From: Flabesymbios commensalis
Taxonomy: Eukaryota > Annelida > Polychaeta > Terebellida > Flabelligeridae
Direction: 5' to 3'
Assembly: GCA_964017125.1 (NCBI GenBank)
Contig: OZ024903.1
Span: forward strand, 109,637,135-109,701,134
DNA length: 64,000 nucleotides
Shown: positions 32,401 to 43,242 of the stretch, piece after piece
Position numbering within the stretch: position 1 is the stretch's first letter
Layout: each line of letters begins with the position of its first letter
The notes under the pieces: generated by a model
What the model saw: the letters and a program-made list of their open reading frames with translations, nothing else
What the model was told of the DNA's origin: nothing
The model's database searches: none
Position numbers and translations under genes: made by a program

Positions 32401-32700
32401 AACAACATGGTGCAGTGGTTTAAGCTGCTTGCTTGGAAAGTCGGTGATCGCGGGTTCGAACCCCACTCTAGCATTCAAGTTTCAAAGGAACAAAATGTTT
32501 CTTCCCCGCTCACTCCTGAAGATTCAATATTTAGTGATTGAGAAATAGCGAGCTCGGCCTCAGACCGCCAAGGCTCGAATTTCAAATCCTGTGTCTGGAG
32601 GGCAATGCCATCTCATTCATCTCACCATCCTCAGGAGGTTCTCCTGGCCCTGTTTAGCCTATATGCGCACAAATGTGGCTTAAAACTTCATTCATTTCAT
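32401..32700 (+). mobile_element. SINE-1b, alternative outer head
   Basis: The outer head atggtgcagtggtttaagct with box B GGTTCGAACCCC differs from the usual head. The inner head and body are as in SINE-1, and the tail is ttcattcatttcat. Confidence 0.8.
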
Positions 32701-32727
32701 ATAATGTGGATTGCTTATACAGTAGTA

Positions 32728-33043
32728 AATGAAATGAATCGGGCTTTAGGCCATCTTTGTGCACATATAGGCTAAACTGGGCCAGGAGAACCTCCTGAGG
32801 ATGGTGAGATGATTGAGATGACACTGTTCTCCAGACACAGGATTCGAAATTCGCGCTCGGGCGGTCTGAGGCCAAGCACGCTACCTCTCGGTCACGGAGG
32901 CTCCCCACAATACTGACTTTCACACGTGGATGGGGAAGAAACATTTCTTGTTTCTTTCAAACCGACGAGACAGGGAACCGAACCCCGAACTCTGGCGTGA
33001 AAGGCAGCGGTGCTAACCACTACCCTAGGGCCCCCGCCCGCTA
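32728..33043 (-). mobile_element. SINE-1, full length, 11-bp TSD
   Basis: atacagtagta at 32717-32727 and 33044-33054. Confidence 0.9.
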
Positions 33044-33058
33044 ATACAGTAGTAGAAG

Positions 33059-33240
33059 CAATGCTGGGTAAATGGTGTGTCAATGCTGGGCCACAGTCTG
33101 TGACGCTGGCCCAGCAATGAAACAGCATTATATGGATAATTTTGATTCCGAACTACTTCAGTGGTGGAGTTTTAATGCTGGTTTGAGGTTGGGCAACCGT
33201 TTGCTACATCGGCCCAACATTTAACCAACATTGTATGATA
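33059..33240. mobile_element. Two family E palindromes
   Basis: 33059-33135 (loop cacagtctgtgacg) and 33170-33240 (loop aaccgtttgctacatcg). Confidence 0.7.
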
Positions 33241-33400
33241 ACCCTTTACCTGCCAAGTTATCTTATTTAATTTTGACCCATTTCAAGTTGTGTCTCGCTA
33301 CCGCGATCCACAACTTCAAGTGAATGAAGATTAATCATATTAGTTTAATTCAGGACCAAACATTTGTAAGTCTTGATGTTTCAATCGGCTAATAAAACGG
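33241..33400 (-). mobile_element. Family B2 MITE
   Basis: AACCCTTTACCTGCCAAG, hairpin with CGCTACCGCG loop, then aaacatttgtaagtcttg and atcggctaataaaac. Confidence 0.75.
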
Positions 33401-33404
33401 CTGG

Positions 33405-33893
33405 GCGCTTTCAGCGCGGGAACAGACTATAGAAGTCAGAATCTGACGTCTGTAAATGTCAGATTCAACATCTAAGTCGAACCCCACACTGAAAGAGTTA
33501 ATTATTCATTATGGCCGTAAACCCATAACATAGGTATTCAAATGAAGCGGAAAGCGCTAAACTAAGACATTAACAATTTCAAGCTTGAGTTTACATAGTC
33601 ATCTTCATCCACCACAAGCCGCGAATTGCTGTCGCAATTCACGACTTGTAGTGGATGAAGATGATTTGATATGGTTTAAATTTCAAAGAAAATTGTCATG
33701 TATTGTTAAACCAGTTTCATGGAATTTTTCCTTTTAAAACCGCTAGTTGTAGGAAAATCAAGTGTGTTTTCAGGGATGTAAAATGATGCTTTAATGCATC
33801 GTTGGGACCTAAAGGGTTAATGACGATTCCAATTTTAAAAACAACAAATTTGTTCTCTTGGTTTATATAACAATATTTTAGCGCGTTAAGGGT
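33405..33893 (-). mobile_element. Family A MITE split by family C
   Basis: Hairpin and gaagcggaaagcgct on the left; tgacgattccaattt and GCGTTAAGGGTTAA on the right. Confidence 0.8.
33574..33816 (+). mobile_element. Family C MITE in a TTAA of family A
   Basis: TTAA at 33570-33573 and 33817-33820. Tip GCTGTCGC. Includes aatgatgctttaatgcatcg near the right end. Confidence 0.85.
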
Positions 33894-34177
33894 TAAAGAC
33901 GTGACTGCTTGGCGGTGAAAGGGTTAGTTGTTGAATCTAGGTTGACTCCGGGGTGAGTCCCCGCGGTATCGGGGTGATACCACGGGGATTCCCCGCGACA
34001 GACTTACTGGTCATCAGTCATGTCATATGACAGGTTGATCTCCTATAGGAGTCAAGTGACCATCCTACTGCATGACATCAGAAAATACAGAATTTGTATG
34101 ATCCACAAATAACTTTATGCCCATGCCAGGGGCGGATGCAGGAATCATCTTCAACTTCACAGAAAATCCATTGTGTA

Positions 34178-35874
34178 TAATCCAATGGGTCACTGCGTTT
34201 ATTATATTTTTATAATCTTGGGGTTTAATGAGTCACTGCATGTATTATATTTACATAATCTTTGGGTTTAATGGGTCACTGCATTTATTATATTTTCACA
34301 ATCTTGGAGTTTAATGAGTCACTACATTTATTATATTTTGACAATCTTGGAGTTTAATGAGTCACTACATTTATTATATTTTCATAATCTTGGGAGTTTA
34401 ATGAGTCACTACATTTATTATATTTTCACAATCTTGGGGTTTAATGAGTCACTGCATTTATTATATTTTCATAATCTTGGAGTTTAATGAGTCACTGCAT
34501 TTATTATATTTTCATAATCTTGGAGTTTAATGAGTCACTGCATTTATTATATTTTCATAATCTTGGAGTTTAATGAGTCACTACATTTATTATATTTTCA
34601 TAATCTTGGAGTTTAATGAGTCACTGCATTTATTATATTTTCACAATCTTGGGGTTTAATGAGTCACTACATTTATTATATTTTCATAATCTTGGAGTTT
34701 AATGAGTCACTACATTTATTATATTTTCATAATCTTGGAGTTTAATGAGTCACTACATTTATTATATTTTCATAATCTTGGGAGTTTAATGAGTCACTAC
34801 ATTTGTTATATTTTCATAATCTTGGAGTTTAATGAGTCACTGCATTTATTATATTTTCATAATCTTGGAGTTTAATGAGTCACTGCATTTATTATATTTT
34901 CACAATCTTGGGGTTTAATGAGTCACTACATTTATTATATTTTCACAATCTTGGGGTTTAATGAGTCACTACATTTATTATATTTTCATAATCTTGGGGT
35001 TTAATGAGTCACTGCATTTATTATATTTTCACAATCTTGGGGTTTAATGAGTCACTACATTTATTATATTTTCATAATCTTGGAGTTTAATGAGTCACTA
35101 CATTTATTATATTTTCATAATCTTGGAGTTTAATGAGTCACTGCATTTATTATATTTTCAAAATCTTGGAATTTAATGGGTCACTACATTTATTATATTT
35201 TCATAATCTTGGGGTTTAATGAGTCACCACATTTATTATATTTTCATAATCATGGAGTTTAATGAGTCACTACATTTATTATATTTTCATAATCTTGGGG
35301 TTTAATGAGTCACTACATTTATTATATTTTCATAATCTTGGAGTTTAATGAGTCACTGCATTTATTATATTTTCATAATCTTGGAGTTTAATGAGTCACT
35401 GCATTTATTATATTTTCATAATCTTGGAGTTTAATGAGTCACTGCATTTATTATATTTTCATAATCTTGGGGTTTAATGAGTCACTGCATTTATTATATT
35501 TTCATAATCTTGGGGTTTAATGAGTCACTGCATTTATTATATTTTCATAATCTTGGGGTTTAATGAGTCACTGCATTTATTATATTTTCATAATCTAGGG
35601 AGTTTAATGAGTCACTGCATTTATTATATTTTCATAATCTTGGAGTTTAATGAGTCACTACATTTATTATATTTTCACAATCTTGGGGTTTAATGAGTCA
35701 CTACATTTATTATATTTTCATAATCTTGGAGTTTAATGAGTCACTACATTTATTATATTTTCATAATCTAGGGAGTTTAATGGGTCACTACATTTATTAT
35801 ATTTTCATAATCTTGGGAGTTTCATGGGTCACTACATTTATTATATTTTCATAATAGCGGGGTTTAATGGGTCA

Positions 35875-35915
<41 letters not shown>

Positions 35916-35990
35916 CATAATCTTGGGGTTCAATGGGTCACTGTATTTTTATGATCTTGGGACTTAATGGGTCACTGTGTTCATTGTATT
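34178..35990 (+). repeat. 43-bp minisatellite, about 40 units
   Basis: Unit built from ataatcttggagtttaat, gagtcactgcat and ttattatattttc. Homogeneous in the middle and diverged at both edges, with an (AT)n run at 35877-35908. Most units carry TGAGTCA. Confidence 0.95.
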
Positions 35991-36044
35991 TTATTTAGAC
36001 GCTGATCACGCTAGATGGCGCTGTATCAGCAATCAGCCACCATT

Positions 36045-36110
36045 ACAGACCACGTGGACGTGACGCGCATGCGCGACACAGGTGAAGCGCATGCGTCACG
36101 AGGTGGACAA
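36045..36110. repeat. GC-rich inverted repeat with gcgcatgcgc words
   Basis: cgtgacgcgcatgcgc and gcgcatgcgtcacg face each other, next to a cacgtgg. Followed by three gtcaaggtcg-like words (36119-36170). It resembles factor-binding sequence, but no gene is visible nearby. Confidence 0.4.
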
Positions 36111-36381
36111 TGACTCATCAAGTGTCAAGGTCGGCTACTGTCAAGGCCAACAAGTGTCAAGGTCGTCTACTGGGTGGTATGTGTGAGAAGAGAATGTTGC
36201 TGAGGCTAGTTCATGATTGTATTCTTCAAGAAAGAGAGATAATGATATCAGAATGAACAATTTATATTCTTTGTCCCTCTAGGCCCGTGATGTCAGGGGC
36301 GTATCCAGAATTTTGAAAGGGGGAGGGGTCCGATTTTTATTTGTTGGGCTACCTGACACACCAATACGGCAATCAATGATT

Positions 36382-36731
36382 TTAAAGCAACACAATCAGG
36401 CTAAAATCATAAAAAATTGAGTATTTTTATTTTGGCTTGCTAATATGACGATATTATGTGAACATGCCCATAGACTAGAACTGCAAAAATTTTAAAAAAA
36501 ATTGCGCATTTACTAGCTTAGCGAGATATAAATCCAAAATTCAAAATAAGAAATACGGGAATTTGGTCCTTCTATCTCGCTTGACCAGTGTTAACTGGTA
36601 AAAGCGCAACACAAAAAATAAAAACTTTTGCAGTTCTAGTCTATGAACATGTTTACATCATATGGCCATATTAATAAGCCAAAATAAATCACCGATTTTT
36701 TTATGATATTACCCTGATTGAGTCGCTTTGA
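36382..36731. mobile_element. Family G foldback, full length
   Basis: Arms caggctaaaatcataaaaa ... actagaactgcaaaa and complement around a central mismatch zone. The ends are more diverged than in 44844-45208. Confidence 0.75.
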
Positions 36732-37034
36732 GTCATCTCAGCTAATATATGGGGCGTAGCGCTGTGGGGTCCGGCGCGGCGCTGTGATGTAAAAACTGGC
36801 TGGATAGCAAAAGCCATAGATACCGAAACTTTTCACAGGTTATGTGGATAATAGGCTACCATAGAGGTAGAAGACATGAGGTGATTGTTTTTTAGAAAGG
36901 CTTAGGCTAGACTCCCTATAGCCACAGTCTCATTCAGCTACAATTGATATTTATTAGAAGGCCCGAGCTACCTACATTCAGGGCTAGCTAGCATATTTTA
37001 AAAAGTAAAGAAACACTGCCAGTGTTGGGCCTTG

Positions 37035-37195
37035 CATTTTCTATGCTACACTTAAATTGCAGTTATTGCGAACGAAGTGAGTGTTTAAACATAACAAATT
37101 CCAAATGTTTGGTCCCAAATTAAACAGATACGGCAAATTTTCACCCACTTGGGTGAAAATTTAAATTATTTGATTTAGCACTTTGAGGATTAAAG
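37035..37195 (+). mobile_element. Family B2 MITE with collapsed hairpin
   Basis: The hairpin is reduced to its base: ttttcacccacttgggtg followed by aaaa. Body ttggtcccaaattaaac and end GATTAAAGGG present. Confidence 0.75.
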
Positions 37196-37390
37196 GGACT
37201 AGCCCACCACCTAGTTTTATTCATGGTTGTCAAAAACTTCTCTGGTGTATTGATAGTTTTCTCATTTTATTTTTCTTGCTAAAATATGATTAGTCCAATT
37301 ATATTATTACAATAAAAGTTCAAATTCAATGCATGTTATGACCTGGCAATTTCTAAATTTATGACAACCATGCCTAGGTGGGCCTAACTA
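37196..37390. mobile_element. Element Q with gcccacc inverted ends
   Basis: tagcccaccacctag ... atggttgtca at left and tgacaaccatgcctaggtgg at right. Confidence 0.6.
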
Positions 37391-37560
37391 AATTACAGTA
37401 AATTGGGAATGAAATGAGTGTTTGAACATCGATATTTGCTAATGTTTGGTCTTAAATTAATCAAATATGGCAAATTTTCACCCACTTGAAGTTGTGGATC
37501 GCGGTAGGAGACACAACTTCAAGTGGATGAAAATTTAAATTATGTAATCATTTTTTTTGT
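37391..37560 (+). mobile_element. Family B2 MITE with intact hairpin
   Basis: cacttgaagttgtggatcg ... cacaacttcaagtg. Closely similar in body to the neighbour at 37035-37195. Confidence 0.75.
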
Positions 37561-37704
37561 AAAAATGTTTGTCCGACAGTCTCGTTTTGTTCCGTACTTT
37601 CAAGCCATCCCCATAATATAGGCTGGGCGTTGAGATGGGAGATATAACGGATCGTTTAGTAGGACTTAACCCGTGTGACCCTCGACGGAAATGAGAAACT
37701 CCGC

Positions 37705-37828
37705 CGTGTGTGCGGGCCTTATGGTCTTACAGGGCTCCCCACGAAGGGGTACAATGCCACAGCTGCTGTGTGCGAGCCTTACGGTCTTACAGGGCTCCCC
37801 AAGGAGGGGTGCATTGCTACAGCTGCTG
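37705..37828 (+). repeat. 62-bp tandem duplication
   Basis: Two units with ggtcttacagggctcccca and tgccacagctgctg. Confidence 0.85.
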
Positions 37829-38330
37829 GGTAACTAACTAGCCTTATCCAGATTTTAGAACTGTGAGCACTATAGTTTTCAATATGAGACGTATGTACCG
37901 GACAGACAGATATTTTATTGACAGAAATAAAAGTCATTACAGAATTATTTGTCATAAGAGAGATATATGTACATGTATATACAAGAATGTTAGTTTGTTA
38001 AAATCAAATGACAATATACATGGTATGACAAACAACTAAAATCATTTTAAGTGGCATTGCCATAATAAAAACTGGGTATTTCGGTAATATAAATGGCTAC
38101 TACTTAAAATAAAATTAAAAGGCATTGCCAAGATAACATAGGGTCTATCATTTTGTTTCCCGCACCAAAACCAGAGATAAAATAGCTACTATGTATAGCA
38201 TACTAATTATATATAAAAGACACTTTGGAAAGCGTAGAAACCAAAAATATATGCAAGTGCATAATTATGCTACAGTAACTGGAGTATGAAATAAGACAAT
38301 GGTAAAAATTATATGGTATTTTGTACCGAT
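37829..38330. other. AT-rich stretch, no gene
   Basis: Low-complexity AT-rich sequence. gacagaaataaaagtc and aagtggcattgcc-like words recur locally. Confidence 0.5.
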
Positions 38331-38610
38331 ATAGGATAAAGCCCAAAGTGCTCTACATTCTTAGCTGTGGAAAAGGCCTCGGCCTTTTCCACAGCTAAGA
38401 ATGTAGAGCTCCGAGGGTTTTAACTGACTTAAAACACATCCGATCATAATGAGGATCCCTCATAATCAACAGCTTGGTCACACATGACTGATTATATCAC
38501 CATAGGCCTACCACCATAATTGGTCTTTACTTGATCAACAATAATTCTCCATTCCCGGCTTAGAATGTAGTGGTCGGACAAATAAAATAATGTAGTGGTG
38601 TGTCTTAAAT
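38331..38610 (+). repeat. Duplicated segment, copy 2, with a perfect 60-bp palindrome
   Basis: The palindrome 38350-38409 has two 29-base arms (gctctacattcttagctgtg...) around tc. The rest matches 25401-25566. It has no B2 insertion. Confidence 0.85.
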
Positions 38611-38611
38611 C

Positions 38612-39056
38612 GGTATCAGTCCATATCACTCTCTATCTGTAGCGCATGTATCCAGCCGGAGGCTGTTCAGAGCGCTTAACATCGAGAGTAACCTAGCAAG
38701 GCCTGTTATGATTCAAATTCCAACTCAGTCTCCTGGGAGATATAGAGCTGAGCTGCCATTGAGGCGCATCAAGCTATTTTTCATTCCAAGCAAATTCGCC
38801 TTATGTGCCAAGTACTCACACATTGTGGATTTTCCGGGGTCTCGCCGGATAGAAACTGCGCCTACGTCCATTGAGGTTCTTTTACGTCCAACTGTAGGTC
38901 AGTCAGATGAGCCATCTGATTTGCGTGGTTCTCTGAGCCCCACGATAGTGTATACGGCACCTGGTAGAATAAGGCGGTCACCCATCCAATTATGGACCGG
39001 GCCCGGCGTTGCTTAACTTCAGTGATCGAGTCGACAATGATGAGTTCACGCCGTAT
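38612..39056 (-). mobile_element. 5S rRNA-derived SINE
   Basis: The minus strand starts with a 107-nt 5S-like head (39056 to 38950): aagttaagcaacg matches the 5S box A region, ttggatgggtgaccgcc box C, and accaggtgccgtatac the 3' stem. About ten bases are missing between the first stem and box A. The body follows, then gcgctctgaacagcctcc ... atgcgctaca, which looks like a CR1/L2-type tail. Structure fits 5S-headed SINEs (SINE3 type). The internal promoter looks preserved in outline. Confidence 0.7.
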
Positions 39057-39067
39057 TTCGTATAATG

Positions 39068-39124
39068 CATGACTATATTATGTCATGTGTGACTTTAAGT
39101 CACATATGACATAATATAGTCATG
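39068..39124. repeat. 57-bp palindrome
   Basis: Arms catgactatattatgtcatg... meet at ctttaag, with one mismatch pair. Confidence 0.85.
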
Positions 39125-40196
39125 TGTGACTTATGACATAACAGACAAGTATTGCAGTTCCAACACATTGTCTGAGAAAATACAAACGTTGTTCATTTTC
39201 GTGCGTTATGGGAAAATACAGCATTCGTTCAATGCATATTAAGCTGTTCGTCTAAAGGCACACACCTTATTTATTGAACGAGTGCTTTCCCACATCACAC
39301 TCAAATTAGCAACGTTTGCATATAGTATAGATGCATGTCCTATCACACTAATTGTATAGTCTTGACAAGAAATACAGTAGTTTTTAGTATTTTATTATTC
39401 AAATGAATGGATATTTTCATAAATAAGGTGCACATCGCACCCCTTTTCTTCTAAATAGATTTCTAAATCCCACCCTTCATCAAGTCTATGGTTAGAACGC
39501 AACACATGGTACTACCATATCTGCTGGAATACCAGTTTAAAGTCATTTGAAAATACGATTGATGGCGTGACTTCTAGCAGGAAATTGATAGCATATTTTG
39601 ATGTAGGTAAACAAATACTTCAATTTGCAGATATCTACTTAATAACTTACATAAGTACAATTAGTTTTCATCATTTGAAGCTTTTCAAATAATGAAAACC
39701 TCGTGGAGGTTGTCTCGAGCTGTTCCCGTCAACCAAAGTTGATAACAGCTTGGCTTTCACTCGATGAATTGTACCGTCTTTACATGTTTTTAACTAGAAA
39801 GTCAAATCTTTAAAATAAAAAGTAAGAAATTGTACTTTAAAAATAGATATCTTCAAATTGAATTATTTGTTTACCCACATCAAACTATTCGATCAATTTC
39901 AATGTAATTTTCTCGGTTTTTTAACATTTCATTTTATTTCTTTGTTTAACGTTTCACGTAGCCTATTTGAAAGCGTGTATATATACGGTTCGTGCAGGAT
40001 AATAATGACTAATATTCTCGAGAGATTTGATGCCGCCCAATTTGCCCCTTCACACAGTATGGCGGGAAAACAGGAATATGGCGGGAAACCAGTGCCACCG
40101 AGGACAGATCAATAATACGGAATGAGCGTCAAGAGAACGACAACTAATTTGGCGAGTTTGTCTTTTAGCTCCGGCCCTGTCTCCCCATTCCAGTAG
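39125..40196. other. No gene or recognised element
   Basis: A short hairpin at 39664-39700 (gttttcatcatttgaa). Reading frames up to 85 codons without recognisable content. Confidence 0.45.
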
Positions 40197-40299
40197 ACAC
40201 GACACGCTGGCCCAATGTTGGTTTAATGTTGGGCCACCGTCTGCGACGCTGGCCTAACATTAAACAAACACTGGGTAAATATTGTGTTTTTGCTGGACA
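40197..40299. mobile_element. Family E palindrome, complete
   Basis: cacgctggcccaatgttgg to gtgtttttgctgg, with inner arms tttaatgttgggcca. Confidence 0.8.
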
Positions 40300-40479
40300 A
40301 TACCTGTTACCCAGTCATAATGTCGACTGATGAGAAGTGGGTGGATATAAAGACGGATTTAGAGGCAAACGTGATATGATATCATTTTACAGAAGACAAT
40401 ATAATATTAAAAAAAGAGGATTATTTTGTCATATTTATTTTTTCATGGTCACGATTTAACAGCGTGAAACCTCACCTAA

Positions 40480-41060
40480 CAGAGAGCATACGCGACAATA
40501 GCACACCGTTATTGAACTTGTCCGACGTAGAGGAAGGGGGCCATAGGGTAGTGGTTAGCACCACTGCCTTTCACGCTAGAGTTCGGGGTTCGTTTCCCGG
40601 TATCGGCGGTTTGAAAGAAACAAAAATGTTTCATCCCCATCCACTCGTAAAACTCAGTATTGCGGGTAGCCTCCGTGACCGAGAGGTAGCGTGCTCGGGC
40701 TCAGACCGCCAGGGCTCGAATTTTGAATCCTGTGTCTGGAGGACAGCGTCTTCTCATTCATCTCATCATCCTCAGGAGGTTCTCCAGTTTAGCCTATATG
40801 TGCAAAAAGGTGGCCTAAAGCCAGATTCATTTCATTTCATTTTTGTCCGACGTAAATGTGATAAAACGCGATAAATCGGCCATGGCATTTTGATTTTTTC
40901 TCAGTCATTTTGTCCGACAACTGGTTAAAATCGTGCCCACAAGAAAATGTTCACGCCGACGGTGACATAGACCATAGATATAGAGTCTATGACATAGACA
41001 TCGACGACGCCGAACTTCAATTGGAACAGCCCACGTTTTAAAATTGAAAGGCGGACTAAA
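40480..41060 (+). repeat. Family J repeat split by SINE-1
   Basis: ttattgaacttgtccgacg at left; ataaatcggccat, tcgtgcccacaagaaaatg and cagcccacgttttaa at right. Inside is a small local inverted duplication around atagaccatagatatagag. Confidence 0.7.
40530..40842 (+). mobile_element. SINE-1, full length, 12-bp TSD
   Basis: ttgtccgacgta at 40518-40529 and 40843-40854. Head 1 ccatagggtagtggttagc, head 2 gaccgagaggtagcgtgc, tail attcatttcatttcat. Confidence 0.9.
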
Positions 41061-41429
41061 AGGAACCACATAGAAATAGATGAACCAGCAACACACTTGA
41101 TATGCATCCATTACACTCGAGCATTTAATAAAACCGGTATTATTCATTCATGTTGAAGTGGAAATTGCGGAGATCATATTCCTTCTTGAAACCGAAAATT
41201 GTGTTCTATAGTGATGGTCTATCTAGCACAGTTTGTCAGATGTCAGACATATTAAAGTGTTAATTACGGCCGATAGTCGGTCATTTTGAATTGGACCATT
41301 TTGACATTTTCCAGGGAATATCCCTATCTGAAACTGCACAGTTTGTGTTATTGTAGGCTAGCTATCAGACACGTTTTTCCAAACATATTAAAGTTATTAT
41401 GGCAGATGGTGGCCAATTAAGTAGGTCAA

Positions 41430-41625
41430 ATTTCATAAAACCCAAGAGGCACATCTACAACCCCTAAGGTATGTGTGTGTGCAAAATTGAAGAAATCCAT
41501 CCACGTGTTTTCGAGATCTGCATGCTCAGTGAACGAAATGCGGATAGACGGACGGCGGGCCGGACATTCGAGGTGACGCCAATACCCCCCGCTCCATTGG
41601 GGGATAAAAAAAAACCTTTGGTCTC
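41430..41625 (+). repeat. J-like repeat end
   Basis: aagaggcacatctacaac, ggatagacggacggcgg and a ccccgctccattggggg end with aaaaaa. Confidence 0.5.
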
Positions 41626-41685
41626 CCTGGTTCATACCAAAATATTTGCAAGGGCTAAGATTGAAACCAGAGTTAAAGGGTTTAA

Positions 41686-41926
41686 CTCTTGAAGCGCTGA
41701 TTTTTTTTAATGAAAACCTTGGAGGCCAAAGGGTTTTTTTCGATTTGAAATCATTATAAATGTCTTAGTTAGCTCCTTCCGATTCTTTTGAATACCTATG
41801 TTATGGGTCTACGGTCATTAGAAATATTTTATTCTTGGCAGTGCGGGGATCGACTTTAGTCGTCAGAATCTGCCGTCTGTAGACGTCAGATTCTGACGAC
41901 TAAAGTCTTTCCCCGCACTGAAAGGG
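41686..41926 (+). mobile_element. Family A MITE, complete, TTAA on both sides
   Basis: TTAA at 41682-41685 and 41927-41930, 241 bp. Hairpin arms tagtcgtcagaatctg and complement. Confidence 0.9.
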
Positions 41927-41930
41927 TTAA

Positions 41931-42433
41931 GAACACTTCAGAAATGCACAGGTTATCGCAGCAGAATAATTTAAGCAAACTACTTTATTCATTATTTATT
42001 CAAGCTAAAAAAGTTGTTAGCCTCGGAAATAGCTAATTTCCTGTAGAGGTATTGCTGAAGCGTCCCTGGGCGATAATCGAAGAAATAGCAAAAAATGCCG
42101 TCATCATTGCGCATATGGTTTGCTCTAGCGATCCTTCATGTTTGATGGCGAGATTTATTAAATATTAATTTTCATTTATTGTTTTTTACGCTATCGCATA
42201 TTTGAATTATTTTTTCATAATTATACTGTTATCACTGGTTGGCTATAATATAGCTGAGTTTATTACTTTCTAGATTTTCTTCTGTTAATTTTGTTTAATT
42301 CTTTACTAATTTTTGTTTTATTCATTGTTGTTCAGTAAAAGTGTTATAAAGTGATAAGTGTCTCGGGTTTTTTCAGATCAATGGGTCGTATCTGCCATTA
42401 CAAAGTGATTGATACGACTTTTTGACGATGCGC
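41931..42433. other. No gene or recognised element
   Basis: AT-rich. A gggtcgtatctgccat word near 42385 may be a family N scrap. Confidence 0.5.
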
Positions 42434-42437
42434 TTAA

Positions 42438-42531
42438 CCCTTACAGCGCGTGGACCGACTTTAGTCGTCAGAATCTGACGTCTGTAGACGTCAGATTCTG
42501 ACGACTAAAGTCGATCCCCGCGCTGTAAGGG
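42438..42531. mobile_element. Hairpin-only family A element, TTAA on both sides
   Basis: TTAA at 42434-42437 and 42532-42535. The whole 94 bp is one near-perfect palindrome from CCCTTACAGCGCG to CGCGCTGTAAGGG. It lacks the unique half of family A. Confidence 0.9.
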
Positions 42532-42689
42532 TTAATCTGCCGAGCTGTAAATTAGTGCTTCGCATTCATTTGAACCTAAAATTGTTGTTCAAGGAAAAAG
42601 AATATTTAATTTATAGAGATGACTATCTCTCGAATAGAATCATTATATTAAGTGAACATTACTTTTTTATTCTTTGAAACTTGCTATAA

Positions 42690-42816
42690 AATATTTATAA
42701 TGGTCGTAGACCCATAACATAGGTATTCAAATGAATCGGAAAGAGCTGAGGCATTTATAATGATTTCAAATTGAAAAAAACCCTCCATGGTTTTTTTTAA
42801 TATTCAGCGCTTTAAG
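42690..42816 (-). mobile_element. Family A half without hairpin
   Basis: tggtcgtagacccataac to CAGCGCTTTAAGGG followed by TTAA. Confidence 0.75.
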
Positions 42817-42832
42817 GGTTAATGTTCTTTAT

Positions 42833-43010
42833 GCAACCCTTTTCTGCTAAATTATGTGACTTAAATTGAGCTTGTGTCTCGCTACCGCGAACCACAACTA
42901 TAAGCTGGTGAAGATTACTCACATTTGTTTCATTTGGAACAAAACATTTGCAAATTTTGCTGTTTGAACACTCATTCCACCTCAATAACAGTGATTTTAA
43001 CGGCTTATGA
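42833..43010 (-). mobile_element. Family B2 MITE, decayed hairpin
   Basis: CAACCCTTTTCTGCTAAA, tgtgtctcgctaccgcgaac and aaacatttgcaaattttgc. Confidence 0.7.
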
Positions 43011-43188
43011 AATGAAATGAATCGGGATTTAGGCCACCTTTGTGTTTGGCTAAACTGGGCCAGGAGAACCTCCTGAGGATGGTGAGATGAATAAGGTGAC
43101 ACTGTCCTCCAGACACAGGATCCGAAATTCGAGCTCTGGCGGTCTGAGGCCGAGCACGTTACCTCTCGGTCACGGAGGCTCCCCACAA
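43011..43188 (-). mobile_element. SINE-1, 5'-truncated
   Basis: Tail side tgaaatgaaatgaatcggg through the inner head (ggtcacggaggctcccc). The outer head is absent. Confidence 0.8.
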
Positions 43189-43242
43189 TGATCGTCTAAT
43201 ATAACAGATTCAAAACGACTATAGTCGTGATTGGCGCCTAAC

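Noticed and set aside
33940-34000. Small cccgcgg/ccgcggg inverted words as a regulatory hairpin
   Set aside because: Short, imperfect and single-copy.
38708-39016. 102-codon plus-strand frame
   Set aside because: It is antisense to the 5S-derived SINE.
38950-39056. Functional 5S rRNA gene
   Set aside because: About ten bases are missing upstream of box A and the sequence continues into a SINE body.
40464-40874. 136-codon frame
   Set aside because: It runs through SINE-1 and its linker; the peptide recurs wherever SINE-1 occurs.
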